DNA of 64,000 nt. Origin: Pseudobacteriovorax antillogorgiicola (GTDB lineage: Bacteria; Bdellovibrionota_B; Oligoflexia; Oligoflexales; Oligoflexaceae). The notes beneath the pieces are model-generated. The model ran no database searches. It was given only the letters and a program-made list of their open reading frames with translations, and was not told where the DNA came from. Shown here piece after piece: positions 1-7,927 of this stretch (position 1 is the stretch's first letter; each line of letters starts with the position of its first letter). Location: NCBI RefSeq assembly GCF_900177345.1, contig NZ_FWZT01000014.1:1-64000 (forward strand), given 5' to 3'. A program made the translations under genes and the position numbers.

Positions 1-813
1 AAAACATTCAGCATTAGGCTATCTTAGCCCCATGCAATTTGAAATAAACTGCGCTGTTCAGTAAACATTTGTCCGCATTTTTTGGGGAATTCCACGTCTA
101 TTTTATCGCCCGTGGCGAACTAAAGCATATATAGCTATTAGAAAGAACTAATGTCAGTAACTCTCGGTCTGATTCTGCCGGTGCTAATTCTCAGGTCTTC
201 TGGCTTTGAAAACCCCTATAAGAACTCACTGTGAGCATTTGTTATATCCATCATAGTAACTCTAATTTCAAGGTTTAATTGACCTAATTCGACTAGCAAG
301 ATTTTTAACAGACCTATGACTAATGCAGCATTTATTCCATGATGCTAAATCTCTAATATTACTTGAGATCGTAGAGCTGAGCGGGGAGAGACGCAGAGAT
401 AGTTCTAGGATTTAGTAAAAAGATTACTATGGTTTGAGAAGCCATATCGCCACATCCTTACATAGAGACTTCGACTAGGAATAGTTTTTTAACCTTCGAT
501 CAAAAGAAGCATTTGGGAAGAGGCATGGTAAGAACGTTATTCCTTTATCTTAACTGGTAGCAATTCTTGGACGAGACTTATCATTAAACTGGCCTGCTCG
601 ATATGAAACCAAACAGTCTGACTCTCGATTCCAAGAAAGGTGCAATATCGGAAATGAACACTTCTATTCAATGGCAAGGTAGTATCGATGTCAAAAACTA
701 AGAGTCCATTCTAGGTCGATATTCAGCTTCATGTTTTTAAGAAAGCTGAGCTTCTTCTCTTAGCGTGACAAATCTCAAATAACTGATGGGTAGGGATAAA
801 AAGGCGCGAACGC
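1..813. other. Gene-free stretch, no recognised content
   Basis: About 0.8 kb with no convincing reading frame on either strand and no ribosome binding site followed by a sustained ORF. It is visibly more A+T-rich than the neighbouring genes. Only short hairpins are seen, for example GGCTA/TAGCC near 18-30 and CCACG/CGTGG near 92-115. I do not recognise an RNA family, repeat or gene remnant in it. It could hold an unknown RNA or be the long upstream region of a gene outside the window. Confidence 0.5.
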
Positions 814-850
814 AAAAAAGCCGCTAATCAAATAAATTAGCGGCTTTTTT
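814..850 (-). terminator. Rho-independent terminator of tRNA-Pro
   Basis: Perfect 15-bp inverted repeat (arms 814-828 and 836-850) around a 7-nt loop. The stem core is GCCGCTAAT, flanked by A6 on one side and T6 on the other, so it can terminate in both directions. It begins 12 bp after the CCA end of the leftward tRNA-Pro gene, so its obvious job is to end that transcript. Confidence 0.9.
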
Positions 851-862
851 GATGTCTCTCAA

Positions 863-938
863 TGGTCGGGGCGACAGGGATCGAACCTGCGACCTCATGC
901 TCCCAAAGCACGCGCGCTACCAACTGCGCTACGCCCCG
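863..938 (-). tRNA. tRNA-Pro (anticodon TGG)
   Basis: A complete 76-nt cloverleaf read on the minus strand. The acceptor stem CGGGGCG pairs with CGCCCCG, followed by discriminator A and an encoded CCA. The D-arm contains AGCGCAGTTGGTAGCGC, the anticodon loop is TTTGGGA with TGG at positions 34-36, and the T-arm holds GGTTCGATCC. The 5'-terminal C is typical of bacterial proline tRNAs. A promoter-like pair lies just upstream and a strong terminator just downstream, so it is probably a single-gene unit. Confidence 0.97.
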
Positions 939-951
939 TCGAGAGATTAAG

Positions 952-981
952 CTTGTAACAGAATTTCAATTTGGTAGTCAA
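952..981 (-). promoter_or_regulatory. Promoter of tRNA-Pro
   Basis: On the minus strand a -35 TTGACT (976-981) is followed after 18 nt by TACAAG (952-957). This matches the sigma-70 consensus at 5/6 and 4/6. The expected transcription start falls a few bases before the tRNA 5' end at 938. Confidence 0.55.
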
Positions 982-1023
982 TGGGTGATGTGAATTTTTT
1001 TGTATTTTTTGGGGTGAAGGATC

Positions 1024-1740
1024 ATGAAGGGCGATAAAGAACTCGGTGTGTTAGTAAAAACGGCGGATGGGAGCCTGACGATTCGCAACCCTGACATAGA
1101 TGAAGAGTACCACTCAACTGCCGGCGCTGCCTTCGAGTCGTTGGAACTTTATATCAGGCAGTCGTGCTGGCTCACAGCCATTGAAGAAGCCCAAGATCTC
1201 CGAGTCCTCGATGTGGGACTGGGGCTTGGCTACAATGCCCTAACCACAATTGATAGTTGGATGTCCGGTAGTGGCATATGCAATGTAGACATGGTTAGCC
1301 TAGAGGTCCAAGAATCCCTTGTTCGGCATTTGGCTAGTGGCACGGCGCCATGGATCGAGGGCTGGTCTAGCCAGTGGCTGACTTGGGCTCAATCCCTAAA
1401 AGAGCAAGGTGATGGCACCTGGGTGGCTCAGATTCACCACACATCAGGTAAAGTTTGCCATTGGACGGTGATCGTTGGTGATAGCAGCAAGATGGAACTA
1501 CCTGCTAAGGGCTTTCACTTTGTTTGGCAAGATGCATTCTCTCCAAAGAAAAACCCTGAGCTTTGGTCTGCCCATTGGTTCTCCAAGCTTGCTGCAGTGT
1601 GCGACAAGAGCGTGGAGCTGTTGACTTATAGTGTGGCTCGGGTCGTGAAGGATGGGTTGACTGAGGGGGGCTGGGACTTTGAGAGAATCCCAGCTCCGGG
1701 TAAGAAAAAACACTGGCTCAAGGCTCGCCTGTCCCCCTGA
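1024..1740 (+). CDS. MnmD-like tRNA-modification methyltransferase
   Basis: A 238-residue protein resembling the methyltransferase half of MnmC (MnmC(D), Methyltransf_30/DUF752). That enzyme makes the final S-adenosylmethionine-dependent methylation of mnm5(s2)U at tRNA wobble uridine. The SAM site is seen as LDVGLGLGYN near residues 60-70, and the family motif as WQDAFSPKKNPELWS near 168-182. The FAD-dependent oxidase half of MnmC is absent, as in stand-alone MnmD proteins. A GAAGG ribosome binding site precedes the ATG. The gene faces the ABC exporter pair convergently. The family is clear; the exact tRNA substrate is inferred. Confidence 0.75.
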   Translation: MKGDKELGVLVKTADGSLTIRNPDIDEEYHSTAGAAFESLELYIRQSCWLTAIEEAQDLRVLDVGLGLGYNALTTIDSWMSGSGICNVDMVSLEVQESLVRHLASGTAPWIEGWSSQWLTWAQSLKEQGDGTWVAQIHHTSGKVCHWTVIVGDSSKMELPAKGFHFVWQDAFSPKKNPELWSAHWFSKLAAVCDKSVELLTYSVARVVKDGLTEGGWDFERIPAPGKKKHWLKARLSP

Positions 1741-1751
1741 TCGATGGCTTG

Positions 1752-1780
1752 GGAGTCTCCCTATCAAGCGTGGAGACTCC
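1752..1780. terminator. Hairpin between convergent genes
   Basis: Perfect 9-bp inverted repeat, GGAGTCTCC (1752-1760) and GGAGACTCC (1772-1780), in the 51-bp gap between two convergent genes. No U-tract follows on either strand, so termination efficiency is uncertain. Confidence 0.5.
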
Positions 1781-1791
1781 TCAGTAGGCCC

Positions 1792-2835
1792 CTAGTACCA
1801 CTTAAATAGGCGGTTTGATACCACTGTGCCCACAACCAAGTAGACGGCTAGGACTCCAAGCTCAAATCCAACTTGGGCCAGTCCTTGCCCCTCCAATGCA
1901 ATCTTGCGCAGGGCATCGTTGAGAGCGGTTAGGGGGAGAAAGTCGATAATTGTTTGGAAGCTCTCAGGGAAGTTGTTCTTAGAAAAGAAGACTCCCGAAA
2001 GCATCATCATAGGCAAGGTAATAAGGTTCACCACACCACCAATGGTGGGAATGCTCTTGGTTCGTGCTGCACAGGTGAGAGAGATGGCGGTGAATGCCCC
2101 GGCTCCCAGTATGGCGACGAATAAATAAGACCCTAGGTTGCCAAAGACCTTGAAATCGAACAGCAGAAAACCGCAAATCATCACGGCAGAGAACTCAAAC
2201 GCCAGCACCATATACCGGCCAAAGATATGAGAAACAACATATTCCCAGGGGCGCATAGGAGTCGCGATATATCGCTTGAGAAGGTTCTCCTTGCGGTTAG
2301 AAACAATCGTCATGCCCACCCCAAAAAGGCTGGAGGTCATGATACTTAAGCCTAGGAGGCCGGGTATCAGAAAATCAACATAGCGACTCCCCTTGGCGAT
2401 GATCTCCTCGTTGGCAGCGGGCAAGGGGTCGGTGCGTCCGGCTTTTTGCTGGACGATATTGTTGACGAAGTCCCTGGCTCGTTGAGCTTCGGGGTTGCGA
2501 GGATCGAATTGATAGACAACCTGCTGGCCATCCCATTTGGCGATCAGTGACACGTCACCTCGTTTGATCAAGGTCATAAGAGTCGCTTCATCAAACATCT
2601 TGAGGCGCACCTGAGGGTGATCGGCAATAGCCTGTCGGTACTCTTCGCCGCTTTCAGATTGGGAGTTGGTAGACCAACCCACACCATAGACTTCAGGTTT
2701 AGGCTCTGAAAATGCAAAGCCTAGAGCTACCATCCAGAGAATGGGCATGAACATGACCCAGAAAAATGCCGAAGGTTCCCGGCGAAACTCCCGCCACCGG
2801 CATTTAATTTGTTCTTTGAGGCTAGGGCTAAGCAT
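1792..2835 (-). CDS. ABC-2 type transporter permease
   Basis: A 347-residue inner-membrane protein of the ABC2_membrane family (DrrB/YadH/NodJ-like). It starts with a basic cytosolic segment and a membrane span near residues 22-45. A roughly 130-residue soluble loop follows, then five further hydrophobic segments from about residue 155 to the end. The partner ATPase lies directly upstream, and the two ORFs overlap by 8 nt (ATGCTTAG), which implies translational coupling. Such pairs export lipids, polysaccharides or drugs; the substrate cannot be read from the sequence. Confidence 0.85.
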   Translation of the reverse strand: MLSPSLKEQIKCRWREFRREPSAFFWVMFMPILWMVALGFAFSEPKPEVYGVGWSTNSQSESGEEYRQAIADHPQVRLKMFDEATLMTLIKRGDVSLIAKWDGQQVVYQFDPRNPEAQRARDFVNNIVQQKAGRTDPLPAANEEIIAKGSRYVDFLIPGLLGLSIMTSSLFGVGMTIVSNRKENLLKRYIATPMRPWEYVVSHIFGRYMVLAFEFSAVMICGFLLFDFKVFGNLGSYLFVAILGAGAFTAISLTCAARTKSIPTIGGVVNLITLPMMMLSGVFFSKNNFPESFQTIIDFLPLTALNDALRKIALEGQGLAQVGFELGVLAVYLVVGTVVSNRLFKWY

Positions 2836-3760
2836 CGCGAATGCTCCTTCCAGTGAGGGTTAAGAATACATCTTCAAGAGTCGAACGGCGCATTTCAATG
2901 CCAGCTAGTTTTAGTGAAAGTTTGCTTGTGGCTTGGGTCAAATCGTGGATGGCCGATACCAGATTTTGAGCGATAAACTCATAGCGGTTTTGCACCTTCT
3001 TGACCTGTTTAAACCAAGCAAGGTTTTCTTCAAGAAGGTTTTCATGCCGGGCATCGGTATCCTCGAAAGAAAAGCTCAGCACCTGCTCACCACAGTATTG
3101 TCTGATCAGCTCTTCGGGGCTACCCTCGGTGATAATCTTGCCGTGATCGACAATGGCCACGCGATCAGCCAGGTATTCTGCCTCGTCCATATAGTGGGTC
3201 GTAAGCAAAATACCACGGCCCTTACCCTTTTCCTTATCTAACAAGTCCCAGATCATGCGACGGGATTGTGGGTCTAGCCCCGTGGTCGGCTCATCTAGAA
3301 ATAGTAGCTCCGGCTCGTTCACCAGAGCACAGGCCAGAAAAGCCCGTTGTTTCTGGCCACCGGAAAGCTCTTCCAATCTAGCGTTTTGCTTATCCTCTAA
3401 TTGGACAATCTGAATCGCTTGTTGAACGTCGAGGCCCTGCTTAAAAAAGCTTCGAAACAAGCTTAAGGTTTCCTTGACGGTGAGCTTTTTATAGAGGTTG
3501 GTTTCTTGCAACATGACGCCCACCCGTTGCATCAAGTCTCGTTTCGAGCGCGGGGTCATATCTTGGCCAAACAACTTTACCGTTCCAGAGTCGGGAGACT
3601 GAAGGCCTTCCAATATCTCTACAGTTGTCGTCTTGCCGGCACCATTGGGACCAAGAAGGGCGAGACACTCGCCAGGAGCAACATGAAGTGATATATCATC
3701 AACCGCCGTGAGGGTCTGAAATTTCTTTTTTATATGGAGTGCTTCCAGTAGAGGTTTCAT
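2828..3760 (-). CDS. ABC transporter ATP-binding protein
   Basis: A 310-residue cytoplasmic ATPase of the DrrA/CcmA type. It shows Walker A GPNGAGKTT (about residues 38-46), the Q-loop in MLQETNLYKKL, the signature LSGGQKQR, Walker B LLFLDEPTTGLD and the switch His in LLTTHYMDEAEYL. A C-terminal extension of about 90 residues is typical of exporters working with ABC-2 permeases. It is the first gene of a two-gene operon and powers the permease encoded immediately downstream. Confidence 0.92.
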   Translation of the reverse strand: MKPLLEALHIKKKFQTLTAVDDISLHVAPGECLALLGPNGAGKTTTVEILEGLQSPDSGTVKLFGQDMTPRSKRDLMQRVGVMLQETNLYKKLTVKETLSLFRSFFKQGLDVQQAIQIVQLEDKQNARLEELSGGQKQRAFLACALVNEPELLFLDEPTTGLDPQSRRMIWDLLDKEKGKGRGILLTTHYMDEAEYLADRVAIVDHGKIITEGSPEELIRQYCGEQVLSFSFEDTDARHENLLEENLAWFKQVKKVQNRYEFIAQNLVSAIHDLTQATSKLSLKLAGIEMRRSTLEDVFLTLTGRSIRDA

Positions 3761-3851
3761 CCTAAGTCCTCAAGTGATAAAACCCCATTCTAGCGGGGCT
3801 TGTAGCAGTTTTCAACGGCCGGTATCAGCACTTTTTCCAGAACCGAGAAAA

Positions 3852-3880
3852 TTGACGTGCCTAAGGAAATTGCCTAATAT
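3852..3880 (+). promoter_or_regulatory. Promoter of the FAD oxidoreductase gene
   Basis: TTGACG (3852-3857) and TAATAT (3875-3880) are separated by exactly 17 nt. An AAGGAG ribosome binding site (3889-3894) follows, 8 nt before the ATG at 3903. This is one of the clearest sigma-70-like promoters in the window. Confidence 0.6.
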
Positions 3881-3902
3881 TCAGTGTTAAGGAGATCCGC
3901 CC

Positions 3903-5171
3903 ATGGAACAAATATATGACATAGCAATAGTTGGCGCAGGCTTGGCTGGCTCCTTAATGGCGTCTCGCCTTCACGAAGATCATCCCGAGTGGCAGATCTT
4001 GCTTCTTGAAAAAGAGCCCGCCCCAGGAGGGCGACTGCGAGCCACCGACCGCAAAAAAGGTCTTTGGTCTTACGGCTTGAATGCTGTTAGTCAGGAGCTT
4101 TATGAGTTTATTGACCATTCTCTGCGGATGAATCCAGAAACTCCCGATCTTGATGATTTGCTCGCCCATCATCGCAAATCCCTAGGCGTCCTAGCTGCAA
4201 ATAAGATCAGTACCACCCCCTTGGCGGAATCTTTTTCAGAAAGTGGAGCCAGGGCGATCGCTGGTGCCGCAGCAGCCCGTGACTGGACGCTAATCGATGA
4301 ACTGGCGAGTCGCGTCAAGGATGGCAAGAAGGGTGAGCAGGCCTTTGCTAGCAGCTGGAAGGGAACTCGAAAAAATCCATCTGCCATCGCCTTGGAGCAC
4401 CTATCTCGTCTTTATGGAATTCCGGATGTGTGGTCGACCGCTGCGAAGGATGTGGTTGGCAAGGTGGATGAGTTCCATAAAACAGCAACGATTGGTCATT
4501 GGGAAAGGGTCTGTGAAGAGTTTCTACAAAAAGGTTTGAATGCAGAAGCCATCGACTTTCGCACCCAATGCCGGATAGCTGATGCCAGTTTTAATGAGGA
4601 TCAGTGGCAGCTTACGAGCACGCAAGGTTCGTTTGTAAGCAAGCGCCTGGTGGTGGCTCAGAATCCTTGGGATGCAATTCAGTGGCTGCCAAAGCAACTC
4701 TGGCCCTCGAAATTGGTATCGGTGCCGTCTAAGGCCAAGCCAGTGAGTGTGGTGTTGCTCACCGATGAAATTGAAACCAAAGCCGACTTGCCAGATGTTA
4801 TCATTGTGCCTGCTGAGGGCGTTCAGATTTTTGTTGATGATTCGTCGATCACGATGCAAGCCACGTTGAGTTTTGAACTAACCCTGAGTGCTCCTGAAGT
4901 TGTAAAGGCTGTGAAACGCCTGAGGCGAGCTCGTAAAAAACTTCTAGCGGCTGTACCCGAGCTTAAAGTTGATGGCGATCACATCGCGCTCCTGCCGGTG
5001 GCATGGAGCCAGCCCCTAGCGCCTAGTGAGCGAAAAATGATGGCTAAGCTGCAAGACTACGGCTTCCAGGGAGACCAGCTCGTATTCTGTGGTGATGCCT
5101 ACGGACCTCACCTGCAAGGGGATCAGAATCTGATTGAGTCAGCCATTAAGGCATGCGAGGCCCTCTCCTAG
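3903..5171 (+). CDS. FAD-dependent NAD(P)-binding oxidoreductase, amine-oxidase/renalase-like
   Basis: A 422-residue flavoprotein. The N-terminal Rossmann dinucleotide-binding motif IAIVGAGLAGSLMASRL is followed by an acidic residue at the second strand end (LLLEKEPAPGGRLR), typical of the amine oxidase/renalase superfamily. A C-terminal FAD-contacting motif, FCGDAYGPHLQGDQNLIES, is also present. No signal peptide is seen, so the protein is probably cytoplasmic. The ATG has an AAGGAG site and its own promoter. The substrate is unknown; its position before folD suggests no specific pathway. Confidence 0.7.
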   Translation: MEQIYDIAIVGAGLAGSLMASRLHEDHPEWQILLLEKEPAPGGRLRATDRKKGLWSYGLNAVSQELYEFIDHSLRMNPETPDLDDLLAHHRKSLGVLAANKISTTPLAESFSESGARAIAGAAAARDWTLIDELASRVKDGKKGEQAFASSWKGTRKNPSAIALEHLSRLYGIPDVWSTAAKDVVGKVDEFHKTATIGHWERVCEEFLQKGLNAEAIDFRTQCRIADASFNEDQWQLTSTQGSFVSKRLVVAQNPWDAIQWLPKQLWPSKLVSVPSKAKPVSVVLLTDEIETKADLPDVIIVPAEGVQIFVDDSSITMQATLSFELTLSAPEVVKAVKRLRRARKKLLAAVPELKVDGDHIALLPVAWSQPLAPSERKMMAKLQDYGFQGDQLVFCGDAYGPHLQGDQNLIESAIKACEALS

Positions 5172-5190
5172 GTTGCAGAAATCTGCAGCC
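5171..5190 (+). terminator. Weak terminator-like hairpin after the oxidoreductase
   Basis: GGTTGCAGA and TCTGCAGCC form a 9-bp stem (one G-T pair) with a 2-nt loop right at the stop codon. Only TTCTC follows, not a real U-tract. The remaining bases up to folD (5191-5399) contain no supported gene. Confidence 0.35.
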
Positions 5191-5399
5191 TTCTCAATTC
5201 CCAATTGACCTTCATCGTAAAAAGCACTATGGAGTCCCTGCAATCTGCATCACGATGGGGAGCTTTTCTTTCTTGAAGCATTCGATATCACTTCGAACAA
5301 GCTTAGCCAAAAAAGGCATGATATCCCGCTGCGCGCTCCCACCCACGATACCAAAGACTTTTTCAACCCTATATATCAATCTCTTATGAGGACTTAGCC

Positions 5400-6251
5400 A
5401 TGTCTGCCAAGGTCATTGACGGAAAAGCGATCGCTCAAAATATTCGGCTCTCTATTAAGGAGCAGATCGAAAAGATTCGAGAGGATGGCAAGCGGGCCCC
5501 GTGTTTAGCGGTCATTCTAGTGGGGAACGATCCTGCTAGTGAAGTGTACGTGGGTCACAAGAAAAAAGCCTGTGCTTCCATTGGCATTGAAAGTCGTTCC
5601 CTTGAATTACCGGGCGACATTAGCCAAGACGAGCTATCGAAGCATGTGAAGGCTTTGAATGATGATCCCGCGATTGATGGGATCTTGCTCCAGTTGCCGT
5701 TGCCAAAGCACCTGATCCCCGAAATTGCGATCGATCTCATCGATCCTGATAAGGATGTGGATGGCTTAACAGCTATGAACCAGGGGCTTTTAGTATGGAA
5801 GCGGCCTGGGCTGGTATCTTGCACACCTGCTGGAGTTATGGAGTTGATTCGCTCAACCGGAGTTAAGGTGGAAGGTGCACGGGCGGTGGTCATGGGGCGC
5901 AGCGTCCTAGTTGGGGCTCCCATTGCTACGATGCTTTGTAACGCCGGTGCGACGGTTAACTGTCTCAATTCAAAAACGGTCAATGGCCCTGAGCTGACCC
6001 GGCAGGCAGATATTCTAGTAGTGGCAACGGGTGTTCATAGATTGGTAAGAGGCGATCATATTAAGCCAGGCGCGGTCGTTATCGACGTTGGGATGCATCG
6101 TCATGATGGGAAGCTATCCGGGGATGTCGTTTATGATGAAGCGAAGGACGTCGCTGGCCACATCACCCCCGTTCCCGGTGGTGTGGGGCCTATGACAATT
6201 GCTATGTTGATGCGCAATTGCTTGACGGCTTATTCTAAAAACAATCTTTAA
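5400..6251 (+). CDS. folD: Bifunctional methylenetetrahydrofolate dehydrogenase/cyclohydrolase FolD
   Basis: A 283-residue enzyme interconverting 5,10-methylene-, methenyl- and 10-formyl-tetrahydrofolate with NADP, supplying one-carbon units for purines and formyl-Met. Diagnostic motifs are VGNDPASEVYVGHKKKAC with the catalytic Lys (about residues 42-59), GILLQLPLPKHL, the nucleotide-binding GRSVLVGAPIATML and the C-terminal PVPGGVGPMTIAML. Length matches the family. A GAGG site precedes the ATG. It converges on the DUF2058 gene, with a hairpin across the gap. Confidence 0.97.
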   Translation: MSAKVIDGKAIAQNIRLSIKEQIEKIREDGKRAPCLAVILVGNDPASEVYVGHKKKACASIGIESRSLELPGDISQDELSKHVKALNDDPAIDGILLQLPLPKHLIPEIAIDLIDPDKDVDGLTAMNQGLLVWKRPGLVSCTPAGVMELIRSTGVKVEGARAVVMGRSVLVGAPIATMLCNAGATVNCLNSKTVNGPELTRQADILVVATGVHRLVRGDHIKPGAVVIDVGMHRHDGKLSGDVVYDEAKDVAGHITPVPGGVGPMTIAMLMRNCLTAYSKNNL

Positions 6252-6258
6252 TTATACC

Positions 6259-6276
6259 AAGCGGCGACAGCCGCTT
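6259..6276. terminator. Hairpin between folD and the DUF2058 gene
   Basis: AAGCGGC (6259-6265) and GCCGCTT (6270-6276) form a perfect 7-bp stem with a GACA tetraloop. It lies in the 23-bp gap between convergent genes and overlaps the stop codon of the leftward one. Likely a shared bidirectional terminator. Confidence 0.55.
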
Positions 6277-6775
6277 ACTTCTTTTCTTCCTCGTGAAGGC
6301 AGACAATCAGTTCCGGCTTCAAGGCCTTGACCTTGTAACAGTTCTCTTGACCAAGAAGATACCACTTGCCGTCATTGAGGGTGGCAATCCCTACTTTACC
6401 GAGAGACAAAACTCTTTGTAAACCTGGGCTCACGTGGATCACCTGGATCTTAGTGCTATTGGGATCGCGAAAATAATAGGGCACACGGCCACCAGTTTCC
6501 GCTTCTCCCTCGGAGTATACAATCGAGGTCGCCTGATAGCTTTTTTGATACTCCACCAGTTCAAGGTTACGCTGGCGATCAAGCTCTTTTTGTCTTTGCT
6601 GATCCTCTTCGATTTTCTTTTGAATATCGTCTTTTTGCAAAACTTCGGCGTCAGTCTCGCCCTTCGCCTTGGCTTTTTGCTTCTTATGTTGATTCTTCTT
6701 TGCGGCTCGTGCAGCCTTTTTGGCCTGCTGCTTGCTGGCGAGGCCTGATTTCAATAACTGATCTCTTAGACTCAT
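6275..6775 (-). CDS. DUF2058 (YaiL-type) protein
   Basis: A 166-residue protein matching the DUF2058/YaiL family. The N-terminus MSLRDQLLKSGLASKQQAKK is the family hallmark. It is followed by a highly basic Lys/Ala-rich helix (about residues 15-45) and a compact C-terminal domain (about 95-160) containing VPYYFRDPNSTKIQVIHVSP. Members are small cytoplasmic proteins, proposed to be nucleic-acid associated from their basic segment, but a biochemical role is not established. It is monocistronic and convergent with folD. Confidence 0.8.
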   Translation of the reverse strand: MSLRDQLLKSGLASKQQAKKAARAAKKNQHKKQKAKAKGETDAEVLQKDDIQKKIEEDQQRQKELDRQRNLELVEYQKSYQATSIVYSEGEAETGGRVPYYFRDPNSTKIQVIHVSPGLQRVLSLGKVGIATLNDGKWYLLGQENCYKVKALKPELIVCLHEEEKK

Positions 6776-6847
6776 TTACATTCCCCCCAATCCAAAACCC
6801 TACCATGTATAGCATTGCTCAAAACATTGATGAAAGGGTATTTTTTA

Positions 6848-7927
6848 CTAGGGATTATTGCCAGTTAATGGAGTATCGCGCTTCGCGAAGACAAGTACAG
6901 CCAAGGATTTTTGCGGGGTTGTCTGAGTCGCGAGGGAAAAGTGGGTGGCTCGGGGACTCATCAGCAGGGATCGATGGCGGGGAGAATTCCATAAGAGCCA
7001 GGCCATATCATTGGTGGAGCGGGCTTGCACGCGATTCTCACCCAGAAACTTGATCTGATTTTTCTTAAGGAAGGTTTTCTCTCGTTTGATAAGCCTTCGA
7101 TCGTGGCTTACGGTCATCTTCTGGCTCAGTCGCTCTCCCGTTTCTTGAAGCGCATCGAGCTGGTCGCTAAGGGGTGGCAAGCCCTCTCGAATACGAATCT
7201 CATTGACCCAGGCTTTGAGGGATGAGGGGCTTTCTTGGATCAGGTTTCTAGCAGGAAGGACTGGCTTCATATTGTGAACAGGATATAGCGCCCATAGCTC
7301 GGGCCCACGGTATTTATTCTTGGGCTTACAGGTAACCGACAGTGTTCCTGGTGGTAAAAACTTTGGCTCGATAGTTAGCGTGGGGCTGATGGCTTCATGT
7401 TGAGGCCATCGGTAGAGGGCTCTTGTGTCGCCGCCATAGGTGGCTGCAAAGTCGATCCGAACGGCACGGCAAGCTTCGGTGAGAGGTGTGAGTTTTATCT
7501 GCACAGAATGGTCAATGGTTTCCATAAGGGGTTGAGGTGCGGGAGTTGTGATCACCCAAGCCACTCGATTCGGGCAGATTCCAAACGCATAACCCTTGTG
7601 CCCAGAGCGGGTGGCAATCTTCTGGGCTGCTTGGGACAGCTGCTTGATACTTACAGACACATTGGTTTTAGGGCTCACACTTTGTATCTCAAGAGAGGTA
7701 TCAAATAAATCCGCTTGCCAGATCGCTTGACGATCAGGGATCTGCTGTTTCGGGCAGAATGTTTGGTTCATAAACTGTTGAAGTTCGGGGCGTAGGTGAA
7801 TATCTGGGGCTGCAATAGCTAAAGAATGGGAAAGAAGGAGCAGTGCTCCTCCTGCAATAATGTTAAGAGTATTCTTTTTCCATGAGCTTGAAGATTGTTT
7901 GTAGCTGCATGTTAGACGTGCCTTCAT
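6848..7927 (-). CDS. Secreted CAP (SCP/PR1)-domain protein
   Basis: About 359 residues. A Lys-containing N-terminus leads into the hydrophobic stretch IIAGGALLLLSHSLAIAA and a likely signal peptidase site, so it is exported. The C-terminal third (about residues 240-350) looks like a CAP/cysteine-rich secretory domain: VNEIRIREGLPPL, MTVSHDRR, LGENRVQ and WNSPRHRSLLMSP, with the CAP-type His and Glu positions retained. The central part is unassigned. The start is uncertain: I use the last ATG before the signal sequence, which overlaps the end of the upstream acyl-CoA dehydrogenase by 65 bp and lacks a strong ribosome binding site. Bacterial CAP proteins are surface proteins of mostly unknown activity. 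Confidence 0.65.
   Translation of the reverse strand: MKARLTCSYKQSSSSWKKNTLNIIAGGALLLLSHSLAIAAPDIHLRPELQQFMNQTFCPKQQIPDRQAIWQADLFDTSLEIQSVSPKTNVSVSIKQLSQAAQKIATRSGHKGYAFGICPNRVAWVITTPAPQPLMETIDHSVQIKLTPLTEACRAVRIDFAATYGGDTRALYRWPQHEAISPTLTIEPKFLPPGTLSVTCKPKNKYRGPELWALYPVHNMKPVLPARNLIQESPSSLKAWVNEIRIREGLPPLSDQLDALQETGERLSQKMTVSHDRRLIKREKTFLKKNQIKFLGENRVQARSTNDMAWLLWNSPRHRSLLMSPRATHFSLATQTTPQKSLAVLVFAKRDTPLTGNNP

Noticed and set aside
3783-3798. CCCC/GGGG hairpin upstream of the ABC exporter operon
   Set aside because: On the minus strand it is followed by TTTTAT but no gene precedes it in that direction. The stem is only 4-5 bp, too weak to call.
5153-5389. 78-codon frame whose middle (ITMGSFSFLK, then LAKKG) faintly recalls the N-terminus of PurE
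   Set aside because: It starts inside the preceding gene, lacks a ribosome binding site, and the similarity stops after a few residues. I treat the region as the folD upstream region.
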